NCBI GenBank assembly: GCA_024362935.1
Contig: JANCRA010000019.1
Span: 3,530,501 to 3,594,500, forward strand
Reading direction: 5' to 3'
DNA from: Setophaga petechia
Taxonomy: Eukaryota > Chordata > Aves > Passeriformes > Parulidae
DNA: 64,000 nt
The notes beneath the pieces were generated by a model, which worked only from the letters and a program-made list of their open reading frames with translations, was not told the origin of the DNA and did no database searches. This document shows, one piece after another, positions 14,480 through 25,467 of the stretch. Both the position numbers and the translations under genes were made by a program. Each line of letters starts with the position of its first letter. Position 1 is the stretch's first letter.

Positions 14480-17400
14480 CCTCAAGAAATCTTGTTTTGA
14501 ATTGCCTGTGTGAAGGTGTACTGTCCCCAGTCCCCATTCAGACACAGGACATGTGTCAGCAGACAGCAACATGAGCTGCCCTCTGTCCCTTCCCAGGCTG
14601 GTGGGATGTGCTCCAATGCCAGTCACGAGCTGCAGAGTTCACTTAGCACCACACTGCGCCCAGTGATGATGCACAGCATTTCAGCAACTGCTGAAGCTGA
14701 GACCAGCTCAGAGCTGCCCTGTACCTGCATGGCTCAGGGAGGAGGCAGAGAAATTGGGGTTTGTCAGTCATGGCCCATGGAGACATTCCTGGGATGGTGC
14801 ACATTTGTGGTGAAACCAGTAGAGTGGGAGACCTTTCCAGCACAGTGTCTGGTCTGACTCCCGCTTTTGGAGCAGAAATATTATCATTAAGAATTCTGTC
14901 ACCACCAGGCAGAGATGCAGAGATGCACTCTTCCCTGAGATGCACCTTCCCCTCTGCCTCTGCTCCCATTCTTTGGAGGGGAAACAGAGCAAGGGAAAGG
15001 ACCAGCTGCAGACTGTAATTGTTTTGAAGCAGCTTTCCACTCCATTAGTAGAATGAAAGTACAGTCTGGGTCATTTGATTTCCCGTGTTGATGTAGGCAA
15101 CAAATCAGATAGATGTGTTGGGGAATTATTCACCACGTCTGATAACTCAGCTTTTAAATAAAGAGCAGGACTTTCTAAATATTGCAGGAAGTAACAAAAG
15201 CAGCAGGTGATAACAGATCTGTCTTCTTTTTTAAGTGCTAAAGTTTGGGCAAAAGAAACTGCCATTTTTCTAGAAAGAAAACTCTGTGCAACAAGTAAGT
15301 TGGTTCCAACCTAAATCTATTCTACTTGTCATGCTGGAAAATGCAGCAGTTGTGATTGCTGTAGCAGAATTTAAAATGGCAAGCATATTTAAATGAGTTT
15401 GTCTAGTGAAACTTGGCTAAAACTATCACATCAGTGGGATGATACCATGAGAGCTTTACAATTTAAACCAAATTTCTTTTGGCTGTGATGCCATCCTCAG
15501 CCCCATTGTAGTGAATAACCTGTGTGGCTCATGCTCTGTGCTTTCAGATCATTCTGCAGTGATGCTTCTGCTTCTCCCATTTTCATGACCCTTCTGTAGG
15601 CCAACGTCCCTTAGGTGTGTGCTGTTCACAGACCCTGTGCTTGAGGAGCGCTGAGAGAAAGGCATTCCCTCTTGTTTTCACCTGGCCAGCTGCATTCTTG
15701 AATAAACTGGATGATGTGGTTATGGGGCAGGGAAGGGAGATGGTCTTTGACAAAGATCAAAATGAAGTTATTCCAAGATGGCTTTGTGGTTTAGCTTTCC
15801 TCATGGGATCAAATCCCAAAAGAGATCAGACTGTCTAAGTGTTAGGAAAGGAACCCCTCTCCCTTCTTCTGACGGCTACTGCCCTCTGCCCTAATGACTT
15901 TTTGGAAAGCACACATGTTCATTCATAAATGCATTCCTTTTTCACTCTTAAATATCCCTGTTTATGCTCTGAAAGTATTGGTGGTACACAGTACAGGACA
16001 CAGTGCATTACATTCATAAACTTTACATGGCTTTAAATGGAATATTTCTCTTTGTGTCTTTTTTCAGAGATGTTGAGCATCTCTAACTCTGAAGGCCATG
16101 GAAAGTCTACATGGCAGTCACGCATTACTCTCTTTACCAAGTATCTCCTGTTCTATTTTCAATGCCAGACCTTACCTAATCACAGTACTCACAGTTCCAC
16201 TGTTTACTGAAGGTGAATTCCTTATCTTCTGTCTCCTATTTATCAACTCTTGTAATTTATCCTTGTTTTATGCTGTCGTATGCATGATCCAGAACCACAG
16301 TTCTTTCGACCCTATAAAAAATTGATGGGTAGAATGGCTCAAAAAATAATCTGCACTGGAAATCTTATTAAAAGTAAAATTCAACTCGTTATTACAAAAT
16401 TGACAGTCTGATTCATTCACCTGTCCACGACAGAATGGAAGGTCAACTAAAATTTGAGCCCTTGGTGAGGAAGTGTCACTTCATATTAGTGTAACAGGCA
16501 CTCCAAAGATAGGATCACACATTACTGAAGGTAAGAGGTGCAAAAACCCACTTACAGACATAAAAGCAGCATCCTGTACAAGTATAGTTATTGAGTAGAA
16601 TATTGGTATTATAATCTCTCAAATGACAGCTTTATCTGACTGTAATTCATCATGAAGTAAAGTTTCTGGTGTGTCAGGAGTTCTCTTGACCTCATGCAAG
16701 AACTTTATAGCTTAACTTTATGCCCTCAGGAAATTAAATAGGTTATCTCAATCCTAAATCTAGTCTTTCCCAGCCTGAAGATACTCAAATTCCTGTAATA
16801 CCCACTACTTACTACAGTGGAAACTTAAAATTTCTAAAGCTTCGTCTTTTGTCATAGCTGACACAATTGGACTGAAGTGTCGTAACATATTACAAGGTAC
16901 TTGTTTGCTGGTTTTTATTTTGGAGTTAGCAGAAGAAAAGTCACGCTCTTAAATCTTCTCCATTTCTCACTTCATTGGAATTGTTCTGAGAATTGTAAAC
17001 AGTACATTCAGAAATAAGCTCCTAGGTGGGATCTTTTGTGTTCTACGTGTGTCACTGCAGAAACATTTTGTGTCTGTTCGGTGAATTTGGAAAGGAGACT
17101 TCAATGCCAAGTGCTCTTTGTAGTCACATGGATAGTCCTGACCACACTGTCATCACATGGCTCTGAAACACTCATTTGCTGCCTCAGAAGAAGGAACTAT
17201 TTTGTTCTCTTTCTCCAGAAGTTGGTTTGTGTGAAACCTGCTTGAGTTTTCCTTACAGCATGCTGATAGGATTGCCTGTTGCCTGGCCAGGTATCCTCTT
17301 TCTTGCAGCTAATCTGAACATGCATCTCGGGTTTCTTTTCAATCTGCTGAAATACGCCTGTGATAATTTTATCTCGACAGCCTGTACGGCTCCACTCATA

Positions 17401-17493
17401 TTCGAGCGTCAGTCTGCCTGGCTGTGGCTTTCAGGCACATGACCTTGGGAGAGGCACAGACTACTCATGTTGTGGAAGCCTTCTCTGTCAGGG

Positions 17494-17523
17494 ACATGTG
17501 CATGTGCACGTGCATGTGTGTGG
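17494..17523. repeat. Alternating purine-pyrimidine (CA/TG) tract
   Basis: Thirty bases alternate almost perfectly between purine and pyrimidine, built from ATGTGC, ACGTGC and TGTGTG units. The centre is a 10-bp palindrome TGCACGTGCA (17505-17514) holding a CACGTG E-box. Such tracts can adopt Z-DNA under negative supercoiling. Whether this one does is not known. Confidence 0.7.
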
Positions 17524-18671
17524 TACGGCTTTGTAATGCCATGGCAGACACAAAAGCTGTCCTTGGGTGTCTCTCACCGGCCATACTGGCCACAGAACCG
17601 TTTTACTGGGCTTGTGCAGGTTCACCTGGCAGCTCCGCCTGCTCTCTGCTTCCCTCCTGGTTTTGTTTTACTGCTTGTTTTCAGCTCAGTGGAGGGTAGA
17701 TGATAGTGTAGTCCATGATAAATAAAATATATAAGTTCCTGACTCTGTAATAGATTGGTAGCACCACCAATTAGGAAAGTTGCCCAGCAGTTCCCATTAT
17801 AGTACCTTAAAGTTTTTCACAGTATTTGTAAAACTTTTAAGGACTGAACTGAAATTTTTCTAGCCAGCTGTTTTCCTCAGCCTGAGTATTTTTGGAATAT
17901 TTCAGCAAAAGTGATTCAGTAAGACTGAGAACAAGATTGGCATGAAAATAAGTTCGGTTTCTTCACATTTAAAGAAAATCTTGGGTTATTTTCTTTGGTG
18001 TACTTTAGTGTTCTTGTACACTGGAACAAGGATGTAAGCTTCAGTAGAACACATGACCTTTGCATGAGTAGTACTTCTCTTATTTGTCCCTGTGGAAATC
18101 TGCCCATTTGGCCTATACAGTAGCCCTCAGGGGAAAATGAATCCAGAGCAGCTTATCCATGTTAAGAACCAGCTGCAGAGGAAGATCCTTGATAGAACCA
18201 GTCTCTCTACAGGTGCTGGGGAGTCTCCCAAGTGTGCTCGCGGCGCCCAAGTTGGTCCTTGGTCCTTGAGCAGTTGTCAGGGTTTCTGCTGTACTTGTCT
18301 TCATGTGGATTTGGGTGTGTATGGAGAAGTCAAATGCTGTACCCCTAAATCTTACACACACTGAGGGCAAAGCTGCGCTTCACAGGCAGCCTGAACTTTG
18401 ACATCTCTAGTCTCTTAAACACTGAGGCTGCTAAAGCAAAAAAAACATTTAGTATTCTCATTCCTAAATTCCTCAGGAATAATTCTGCAATATAATTCTG
18501 TGTGGTTTGTGGAGTAAAGGTTGACAGAACCTCCAGTTTCTTTGTAGTAATTACACTGCTTAGCATTCAAAACAACCTTGATAGAGGATCCTGAAGCATA
18601 CTGGGCTTCCCCATCTTTCTCACATGAAGTATGCGTGACATCTACTCTTCTGGCAGCATTCTGGTAGGACA

Positions 18672-18688
18672 GGCGGGGGGCGGGCGGG
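18672..18688 (+). repeat. Isolated G-rich patch with GC-box motifs
   Basis: A 17-base run made of G runs of 2, 6, 3 and 3 separated by single C bases, inside otherwise AT-leaning DNA. It contains overlapping GGGCGGG motifs resembling Sp1/KLF sites and could fold into a short-loop G-quadruplex. No CpG island surrounds it, and no transcription start can be inferred. Confidence 0.6.
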
Positions 18689-20398
18689 AGAGGAACTCTG
18701 CTTGTTCTTGGACAGCCCTGTCGCAGGGGAAAGAAGGTGGCTTACATTCTAAGTTCATTTCCATTTTAGTTTATGAAGCACTGCTTTTCAAAACTCCTGG
18801 GTTTTACCATACTTCCAGCCCTTAGCTGAACAGATGTCAGAAAAAGACAAACAGAAGGAAGATAAATATGTGAACATTTCAAAACTTCTTTTATAGCACA
18901 TTGGCCAGTACTGAGTAGAAAATAATCCTGCTGTCATTAGCGTGTTTGGTGTTAGGATTACACCTCTGTTCAGCTCTGCATTTTTTGTTGTTGCTGTTCT
19001 CTTTTAGCAATCTCCCTTTTCTTCAGAAAGAGCCTTTTGATTCAATGTCTGTTTTGTTCAGTGTGGTCAGATGAATGTTATTTCCTACTTAGTAAATGCC
19101 CCATGCTTACTGTGCTTTATTCACATGAGTAGATTTGCTTGAGATCAGTGTGAATGTTGCATGGTCGGGTTAGCAAAGAGTTAATATTTTTGACCAAGCT
19201 GCATAATACTTCAGGATACATTTCTCTATTGATCCTCCAATCCTCTTAGGTCTGCCTAAATAAGTTCTTTATGATGGAAAATAACTTTGCAATTTATAAT
19301 ACTGTGAGATCACTTTCCCCTCAAAAGATCATCTGTATATAGTCCTTCTTACTTTCAGACTCACTGCTCCTGCTCCAGTTTCCTCTCTGATAGCAATGGT
19401 TGAAGGATAAATAATAAGCAAAGTTTGCAGGAAATCATGTTTTTTACAAACTCAACTTGTACCTGATGAAAACACAAACAAAATTCTGGCAAGTGGGAGT
19501 CATAGCATCTTAAAGAGATGCATATTCAACAGGCCCTCCTCCAATTGTCTAATAACAAGGCTTTGGGATTTTTTTTCTGCTCTCCTTCAAAAGATTTTCT
19601 GTGTTTGTTGACATGCATTTTGCTTCACTGGACCCCATGTTTTTGACTGCTCAATGAGAAATGTCCTGGCCAAGGCATAAAGAGCATGGAGAGGCTATCT
19701 CTCTACTCTGAGAGAGTATATCTCAGTGACTCCACTCTACAAACATTTTCCAAAGTTATAAAATTCATCAACTGAACAACTAAAAATACCATAGCTGAGT
19801 TGTTCATTAAAGAGCCTTTTATTAATGTGAGGCAGATTTTCCCACTACATGTTTGGAAACAAGTAAAAAGAAGACATCCTGCATCCCAGCAATTTATTCC
19901 AGACAAAGGTTGCCTTCCTGATGTCTTCAGGGAAACCATCAGTTTTGCATACTTTAATTTCTGTTGTGACCTCCAGGCCTTATATAGCAATGTATTAAGT
20001 GGTTCAGGAAGCTGTGCTGAACTCAGTCATTATTTCAATTTAAATCCTACCTGAATAAATGGATTGCCAGCTGCTTAGACAAAAATATTTCAATTAAGAC
20101 AGGAGAGTAACTGGTAAATTCTGTGGATGAACATATTTCCCACATAATAATGCAGGAAAATTGTTAACTTCACGTTACAAAAAGTAAGGGTGCTGAACAG
20201 CATGAGCTGATGTGCAGATACGAGCAACTGTGAGTTTATATTGCTGTTGCAAGTGGTTTCGTGTGTACAGAAATAACTGCTGTGCAGGCCAGGCTGGGTG
20301 CCAGAGTCGTCATCTCTGCTTGTATGGTGCTGAGGTTGCCAGCACTTACCCTAAAACTGATGTAGCTGTTGGCATAACAGAGACTCGCAGTGTTCTCT

Positions 20399-20457
20399 TT
20401 GTACTTCTTTGTCCGAAGTACAATGCAGTGTATGGGCGGCTCCTTTACAAAAGGAGC
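20399..20457. repeat. Two adjacent perfect hairpins
   Basis: The first hairpin has a 9-bp perfect stem (20399-20407 with 20415-20423) and a 7-base loop. The second has an 8-bp perfect stem (20439-20446 with 20450-20457) and a 3-base loop. They lie 15 bases apart. The stems are too short for a microRNA precursor, and no RNA family is recognised. Confidence 0.75.
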
Positions 20458-20599
20458 AGCAGAGATACAAACCTTCGTGTCTGTGGTGAGAAGGAGCAGC
20501 TGGGTGTTTGCTAGAGGCCAGAGAGGGCAGTGGGAGAGCAGAGCATGAGCAGGATTTTTCTGTTGGTGTCCTGTCACTTCCCAGATGCTCTGACCAGAG

Positions 20600-21074
20600 C
20601 CTGGCCACAGCATTTTGTTGGAGTGAGTCCAGAGGTGGGCCACAGAGTTGGTGAGGGGAACTGCAGCACCTCCTCTATGAAGACAGGCTGACAAATGTGG
20701 AACTGTTCAGCCCAGGGAAGAGAAGGTTGCATGGAGACCTCACAGCAGCCTTCCAGGACCTGAAGGGGACATACAGGGAGGCTGGAGAGGAACTCTGCTT
20801 CAGGAGCTGTAGTGACAGGGCAAGGACTAATAGGTACAAATTGAAAGAGGGGAAATTTATGTTAGATACATGGAAGAAATACAGAGATGGTGAAGCCCTG
20901 GAACAGGTTGTCCAGAGGGGCTGTGAATCCCATCTCTGGAAGTATTCAAAGCCAGGTTGGATGGGACTCTGAGCAGCCTGGTGTAGTGGAAGGTGTCCCT
21001 GCCTTTGGCAGAGGAGTTGTAACCTGATGGTCTTTAATGTCCCTTCCACCCCAAACCATTTTATGATTCTATGA
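20600..21074 (+). mobile_element. 5'-truncated CR1 LINE, 3' end
   Basis: About 475 bases of a CR1 non-LTR retrotransposon: the C-terminal part of ORF2 (endonuclease-reverse transcriptase polyprotein) and the short 3' untranslated tail. Translation from 20697 stays open for 91 codons and includes the recognisable CR1 segment MELFSPGKRRLHGDLTAAFQ. After it come the characteristic end blocks 'ctgtgaatcccatctctgg' and 'cccttccaccccaaacc'. The 3' terminus is the octamer-type repeat 'ttatgattctatga' with no poly(A), which is diagnostic of CR1. The left edge is a 5' truncation, as expected from incomplete reverse transcription. It cannot transpose by itself. Some upstream sequence to about 20510 may also belong but is not convincing. 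Confidence 0.9.
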
Positions 21075-23368
21075 CTTTGTTAGCAAACAGAATTCAGGTT
21101 TCCGCTTACAAATGGGTTCAGAGAAAAAGGCTTAAAAGAAAGGAAAAAAAACTGTCTTAAGTCCAAAAAGATTTAGAATATTGGCTGTGCAACTGTAAAT
21201 AAAACTCTGTGACAGTTACTCTCCAGTCATATTAATCAAATGGCCTTTAAACAACAAAACCATTCAGATTATCAGCTGGGAAGTGGAGTTGGGCTGTCAG
21301 CTGAATAGACTCACTCTACTGACAGTAAACATAACTTTGGAGATGAAACTTTGCCTCTGGCTGCATGATAAAGGAACTAAAACTCTCACTCTCTGATACA
21401 GTATAAAGTATAGATAAAGTATATAGTTGTCAGGATATGTGATACCATGAGATGTGCTCCTCATCCCAGGGATTTGCACCTTACGCAACAGTACAGAAAA
21501 ACAATATAGGCACCGTGTGAAGAAATGAGATACATCTCATTCATAAAAAGTGCCATGGTGTATGTCATCAGTTAATAGGCAGCACAGCATGTACCAAAAC
21601 TACTGTGTTGTTTGAAGTTTTTCTTTCTAGCTAAAAGGTTCTTTCAGTCCTTCTACACTCAGGAGCAGAAGCTAGTAGTTTTTAGAGCATCTTTGTTTTC
21701 ATACTCTCCTAGGATGTGTCCTACCTTATTATCACACCTTTTCATTTAATAACCTCTGTTTGGAATTAACAGTAGTGGAATGTAAAATACTGATTCTTAG
21801 AGAAGCTATTAAAACCGAAGTTTACTTTGTGTGAGGCAAAGCAGCCTACGTGAGTTCTGTTATTCATTGCTTTGGCTTGCCAAACAGTTTTGTTTGTATA
21901 TATCCCAGAGCACGGCAATTTCTTGGATGGGGGTGATTTCTGTCTTTGTTTCTTGCTCCAAGTGTATGGTCAGTGCTAGAGGAGAAGGCCAGACTAAGCC
22001 TTAATTGGGTCAGATTCTGGCTTCTGTGAGCACCTGAGTGTTCAGCTCATTTTAAAAAATAGCACAGAAACAGTGAGTATAAAGGATATAATCTCTGTAA
22101 AAGTAGCTTTAGGTATGAGCAACCTGTCAGGATTCTCACTTATGGCTATGGACATGTATTAAAGACTGCAAGGAAAGCTGCGATTCTTTCAGATAAATCA
22201 GCTGGTCTGATTACCATTATTATTAATACTTCAGAGGAAAAAGCTGATTTGGAAATGAGCTTTTTTTAAGCAACGTGTCATTTTTACATCATTTTGGAAA
22301 GAGCTCTGGCATCCAGATTCATATATCTAGCTGAAGAGGTGGAAACCTCAGCATGCTAAATAACTCACTGACTGACACTCTATTCTAGTAAACATACCAG
22401 AGGTTTGCCTCTGGCACCAGGACAAACTGGAATGGCACAGCATGTGTTCATACCTCTGAACTCAGTCTCTAGACTGGGTGGCCACAAGCAAACAGCTTGC
22501 TGGAAATGTCTCTGGACTCTGCAAACTCCCAAACTCTGCCCAGGAGCCCTCTGAAAGAAGGGGGCCCAAAATTGTGCCAAGAGCGCTGTGGTGTTGTAAC
22601 AGTGCAGGCAACAGCTCCAGCTCCCATGAGCACGTCCTTGCCCAGTGTCACTTACTAATATAGACATATTCTTATCAGGGAGATGGGACCAAATAAAGAA
22701 GCAGCTGTGGTTTGGTTGCTGTCACTCTCCATTGTGTTGCAAGACGTGGTTATGAACCCTGTTGAACGCTGTAATAGGTTATTGAATAACTCTGGGCAAC
22801 CTGCCCCCCGGAACAAATCTCCCCTGGGAAAAGCCAGAGCTCAGCATGACTGCTTTTCTTCTGCTGGGCAGGATCTTTCTGTCAGTGGTGTTTTTCAAGA
22901 CACATTATACATTTACTTTTAAAAGACATGAAAATATTTGTGGAGAAATCTTGACTACAATTGGCTACAAAATGTTTTCTCCTGGGCCCAGCAATCTCGG
23001 TGTGCTGCAGTAAATCACTGAAGCCCTAAATTCTGGCATTAATTTTTTTTTCCAAATTCCTCTATATCTGGCATTCTGTTTCTCTGTTTACAAAGAAGTT
23101 TTTTTATTGGTATTTTTATTTTATTTATTATTTACCTTTTATTAGTACCTCAATGGACATAACATGGTGATATTACTGTGGATTGGGTAGCAACACCTAG
23201 CTCTATTGTCCCAGAGTTGCCATATATAACTGATGCTCCAACTTTAACATGAAGATCTGTTTTTTGGTTGCCCAAATTGTTGTTTTCAAATACCATAATA
23301 ATGGACATTGTAGGAAAGCTTAAATGTAGTAGTAGAACTGCCCATCCTGTTTCCACCTGTTTCACTGA
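21075..23368. other. Unique DNA between CR1 copies, no gene seen
   Basis: About 2.3 kb without a recognised feature, apart from T-rich low complexity near 23042-23135. A segment at 22180-22300 looks compositionally like a conserved non-coding element, which cannot be confirmed here. Short frames at 22380-22667 on both strands have no domain. Confidence 0.65.
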
Positions 23369-23793
23369 TGATCACAGGGATGGAGCACCTCTCATATGAA
23401 GACAGAAAGAGTTTGTTCAGCCTGGAGAAGACTCCAGGGGAGAGCTTGGAGCAGCCTTCTGGTACCTAAAGGTGACCTGCAAGCAAGCTGGGGAGAGTGA
23501 GACTTTTTACAGGGGCATGTCGGCATAGGACAAGGGGGAATGGCTTTAAATTGAAAGAGTGTAGGTTTAGATTAGATATTAGGAAGAAGTTCTTTTCTGT
23601 AAGGCTGGTGAGACACTGGAACAGGTTTCCCAGAGAAGTTGTGGATGCCCCATCCCTGGCAGTGTCCATGGCCAGGTTAGAAGGGGCTGTGAGCAACCTG
23701 GTTTGGTAGAAGCTGTCCCTGCCCATGGCCAGGGGGTTTGAATTACATAATCTTTAGGGCCCTTTCCAACACAAACCATTCTATAGTTCTGTG
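23369..23793 (+). mobile_element. 5'-truncated CR1 LINE, 3' end
   Basis: About 425 bases of CR1 in plus orientation. It begins within the ORF2 C-terminal coding region ('atggagcacctctcatatga' block at 23381-23400). One frame is still open for 70 codons (23497-23709) and carries the conserved CR1 segment HWNRFPREVVDAPSLAVS. The 3' tail runs through 'tccctgcccatggccagggg' to 'attctatagttctgtg' at 23778-23793, the usual CR1 terminal octamer repeat. Stops remain upstream of the open part, and the reverse-transcriptase core is absent, so it is non-autonomous. It lies 2.3 kb downstream of a similar copy in the same orientation. Confidence 0.92.
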
Positions 23794-24744
23794 TTGCCCA
23801 CAATATCCAAAAGCTTAAGGAAAGAAAAATTCACTGCTGGCCTATCACTGGTGCGTAGGCCAGCTAAAACTACTGAGCACTCTGCAGTTTAATCATAACA
23901 ATAAACATTGTGACATTTTTAGGGAGGTAGATTTATTCCTTTTCTTAGAAATAAATTCTGTGCTGAGTAAGCAGGCTACTTCTGTAGTTTCCTTGGCATA
24001 AATCAAAACTTTGATATGACATATATATGAGATTCATGCTTTGGAGTAAAGTTTCTAGTTTAATTTGCAAATATTTTTATTTTCCTTGTGCACAAGAATC
24101 TTTCTGTTCATCCTCCTTCAGTCTGGTGATGTGGGAGCTTTGGTTTCCAGTTCAGTGTTCATCGTTTCATGTTTCTATAGTTAACATGCCCATACTGTGA
24201 TGAAATAAGTTTTTGGATAATGGTAATTCTGCATTTAATGTGCTGTCATTGGGCTTTTTAAGTCTCAGGCAGAGAAGAAGGGTTGTATCCAGCTCAGGAC
24301 TTGATCCACAGCCTAATATGGATGTAGAATGTCTCTGGCCTCAGCCTCTCTGAGCACGTTCAGAGCCTGCCAGGATCTCACTTTGGACTGTTTGCATGAT
24401 GAATTCATCCTAAGCAGTAAACAAAATGTCGTTAATGCTCTAAATAGACTGCCCTGTTTCCTGGGTTCTCTGTGGTTCAGCTGTTATTTAACTTCAACAA
24501 CACAATTTTTTTCAAATCAGAAAATTAGCATTTCAGCTTTTTGTTGCGTCTGTGCAGGGACATAAAGCTGAACTGTGGCACTGTGAAGCATCTGTTTTAC
24601 TTAAAAACTAAACTTTGAAGAGCATTTTAGTTCTTCTTTAACGTTGCTATTGTTCCACCATTTACAAATTCCCTGCTTTTAAAATTTACCCTGAGAATGA
24701 TGTTGGAAATGTAGTACTGTCATGCTAGAAGGAACTGAGAAGTT
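23794..24744. other. Unique DNA, no gene seen
   Basis: About 950 bases between two CR1 remnants. Nothing was recognised by eye on either strand. Confidence 0.65.
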
Positions 24745-24862
24745 CCTGGGTAGGATATCAGTAGTCCTGGACAAGCAGCTCTGAGTGGCCCTGTTGGAGC
24801 AGGGGATGGGAGCAGATGACCTCCAGAGGTCCCTCTCAACCCCAGCCATTCTGCAGGTCTCT
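24745..24862 (+). mobile_element. Short CR1 LINE 3' tail fragment
   Basis: About 120 bases matching the extreme 3' end of a different CR1 subfamily from the neighbours. The diagnostic block is 'atgacctccagaggtccctc' at 24816-24835, preceded by a 'gtggccctgttggagcaggg' block and followed by 'cagccattctgcaggtct', a mutated terminal octamer region. Almost none of ORF2 is present. The left edge is uncertain by about 40 bases. Subfamily assignment would need alignment to a repeat library. Confidence 0.72.
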
Positions 24863-25447
24863 GGCACAGTTCAGTTGCTGCCTCTACAAGAGAGCTCCTT
24901 TTCCTGTGAGAGCAGACACCTGAACATGGATGTTAACCACCTACTTAATTTTTCTGTTGTTTATAGTTGTCAGAAAGAAGATTAAAACTCAAAATCTCTC
25001 TCTGGTGTCATTGTCTCTGGAGGAAGCCTTGGATCTGCATTCTCTCTGACCATGGTGTGTGACCATATGGGTCAGTTGGTAGTGGGGGATCTGGACACTG
25101 CACAACAGCCCACCTCAGTGATTTTAAAAACTATCTGTAGGAAAAGTCCTGTGGGGTCCTAGGATGTAAACCAGTGTGTTCCAATTTCAATAAAAATATA
25201 GTTCAAAAAGAAGAAAAAAGATATTCCCTCTGGGATGTTATTTCTGGCTCTTGTTTGTTTTTGTTAAATGGAGGGTCTAGAGGGAAGAGACTTGTTTCTC
25301 CACTTTACCCAATGCCCTTGAATGGGAGGGACTCTCTTGCTAAATTTTGTCTCTGCCATCTACAGCTGGTAATCAGTTCACCAGCTCTCCCCACTTGTGC
25401 TTCAGTGTACTGAACCTGAGAGTCATCAAAGAGTTACACAAGCTGCC

Positions 25448-25467
25448 TTTTTTTTTTTTTTTTTTTT
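25448..25467. repeat. Poly(T) run, 20 bases
   Basis: The longest homopolymer in the window. Read on the minus strand it is A20, but no AATAAA-type signal was seen in the 30 bases before it, and no gene-like sequence was recognised beyond. A retroposed copy is therefore not supported. CR1 machinery does not normally leave poly(A). Confidence 0.9.

Larger units (their letters stand above)
7854..20599. other. Unique non-coding DNA, no gene seen
   Basis: About 12.7 kb with no recognised exon, RNA gene or transposon. It contains a microsatellite (8614-8645), a 14-base T run at 13058-13071, a purine-rich tract at 14435-14479 with three interruptions, an alternating purine-pyrimidine tract (17494-17523), a G-rich patch (18672-18688) and two perfect hairpins (20399-20457). 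Open frames near 9478-9990 and 11354-12145 overlap on both strands and show no domain. They are treated as chance. Confidence 0.65.

Noticed and set aside
16077..16230. Strong pyrimidine tract with AG followed by an open frame near 16072
   Set aside because: No convincing donor follows before the stop near 16210, so an internal exon is not supported.
25448..25467. T20 run as the tail of a minus-strand retrocopy
   Set aside because: No polyadenylation signal or gene-like body was found next to it on the minus strand.
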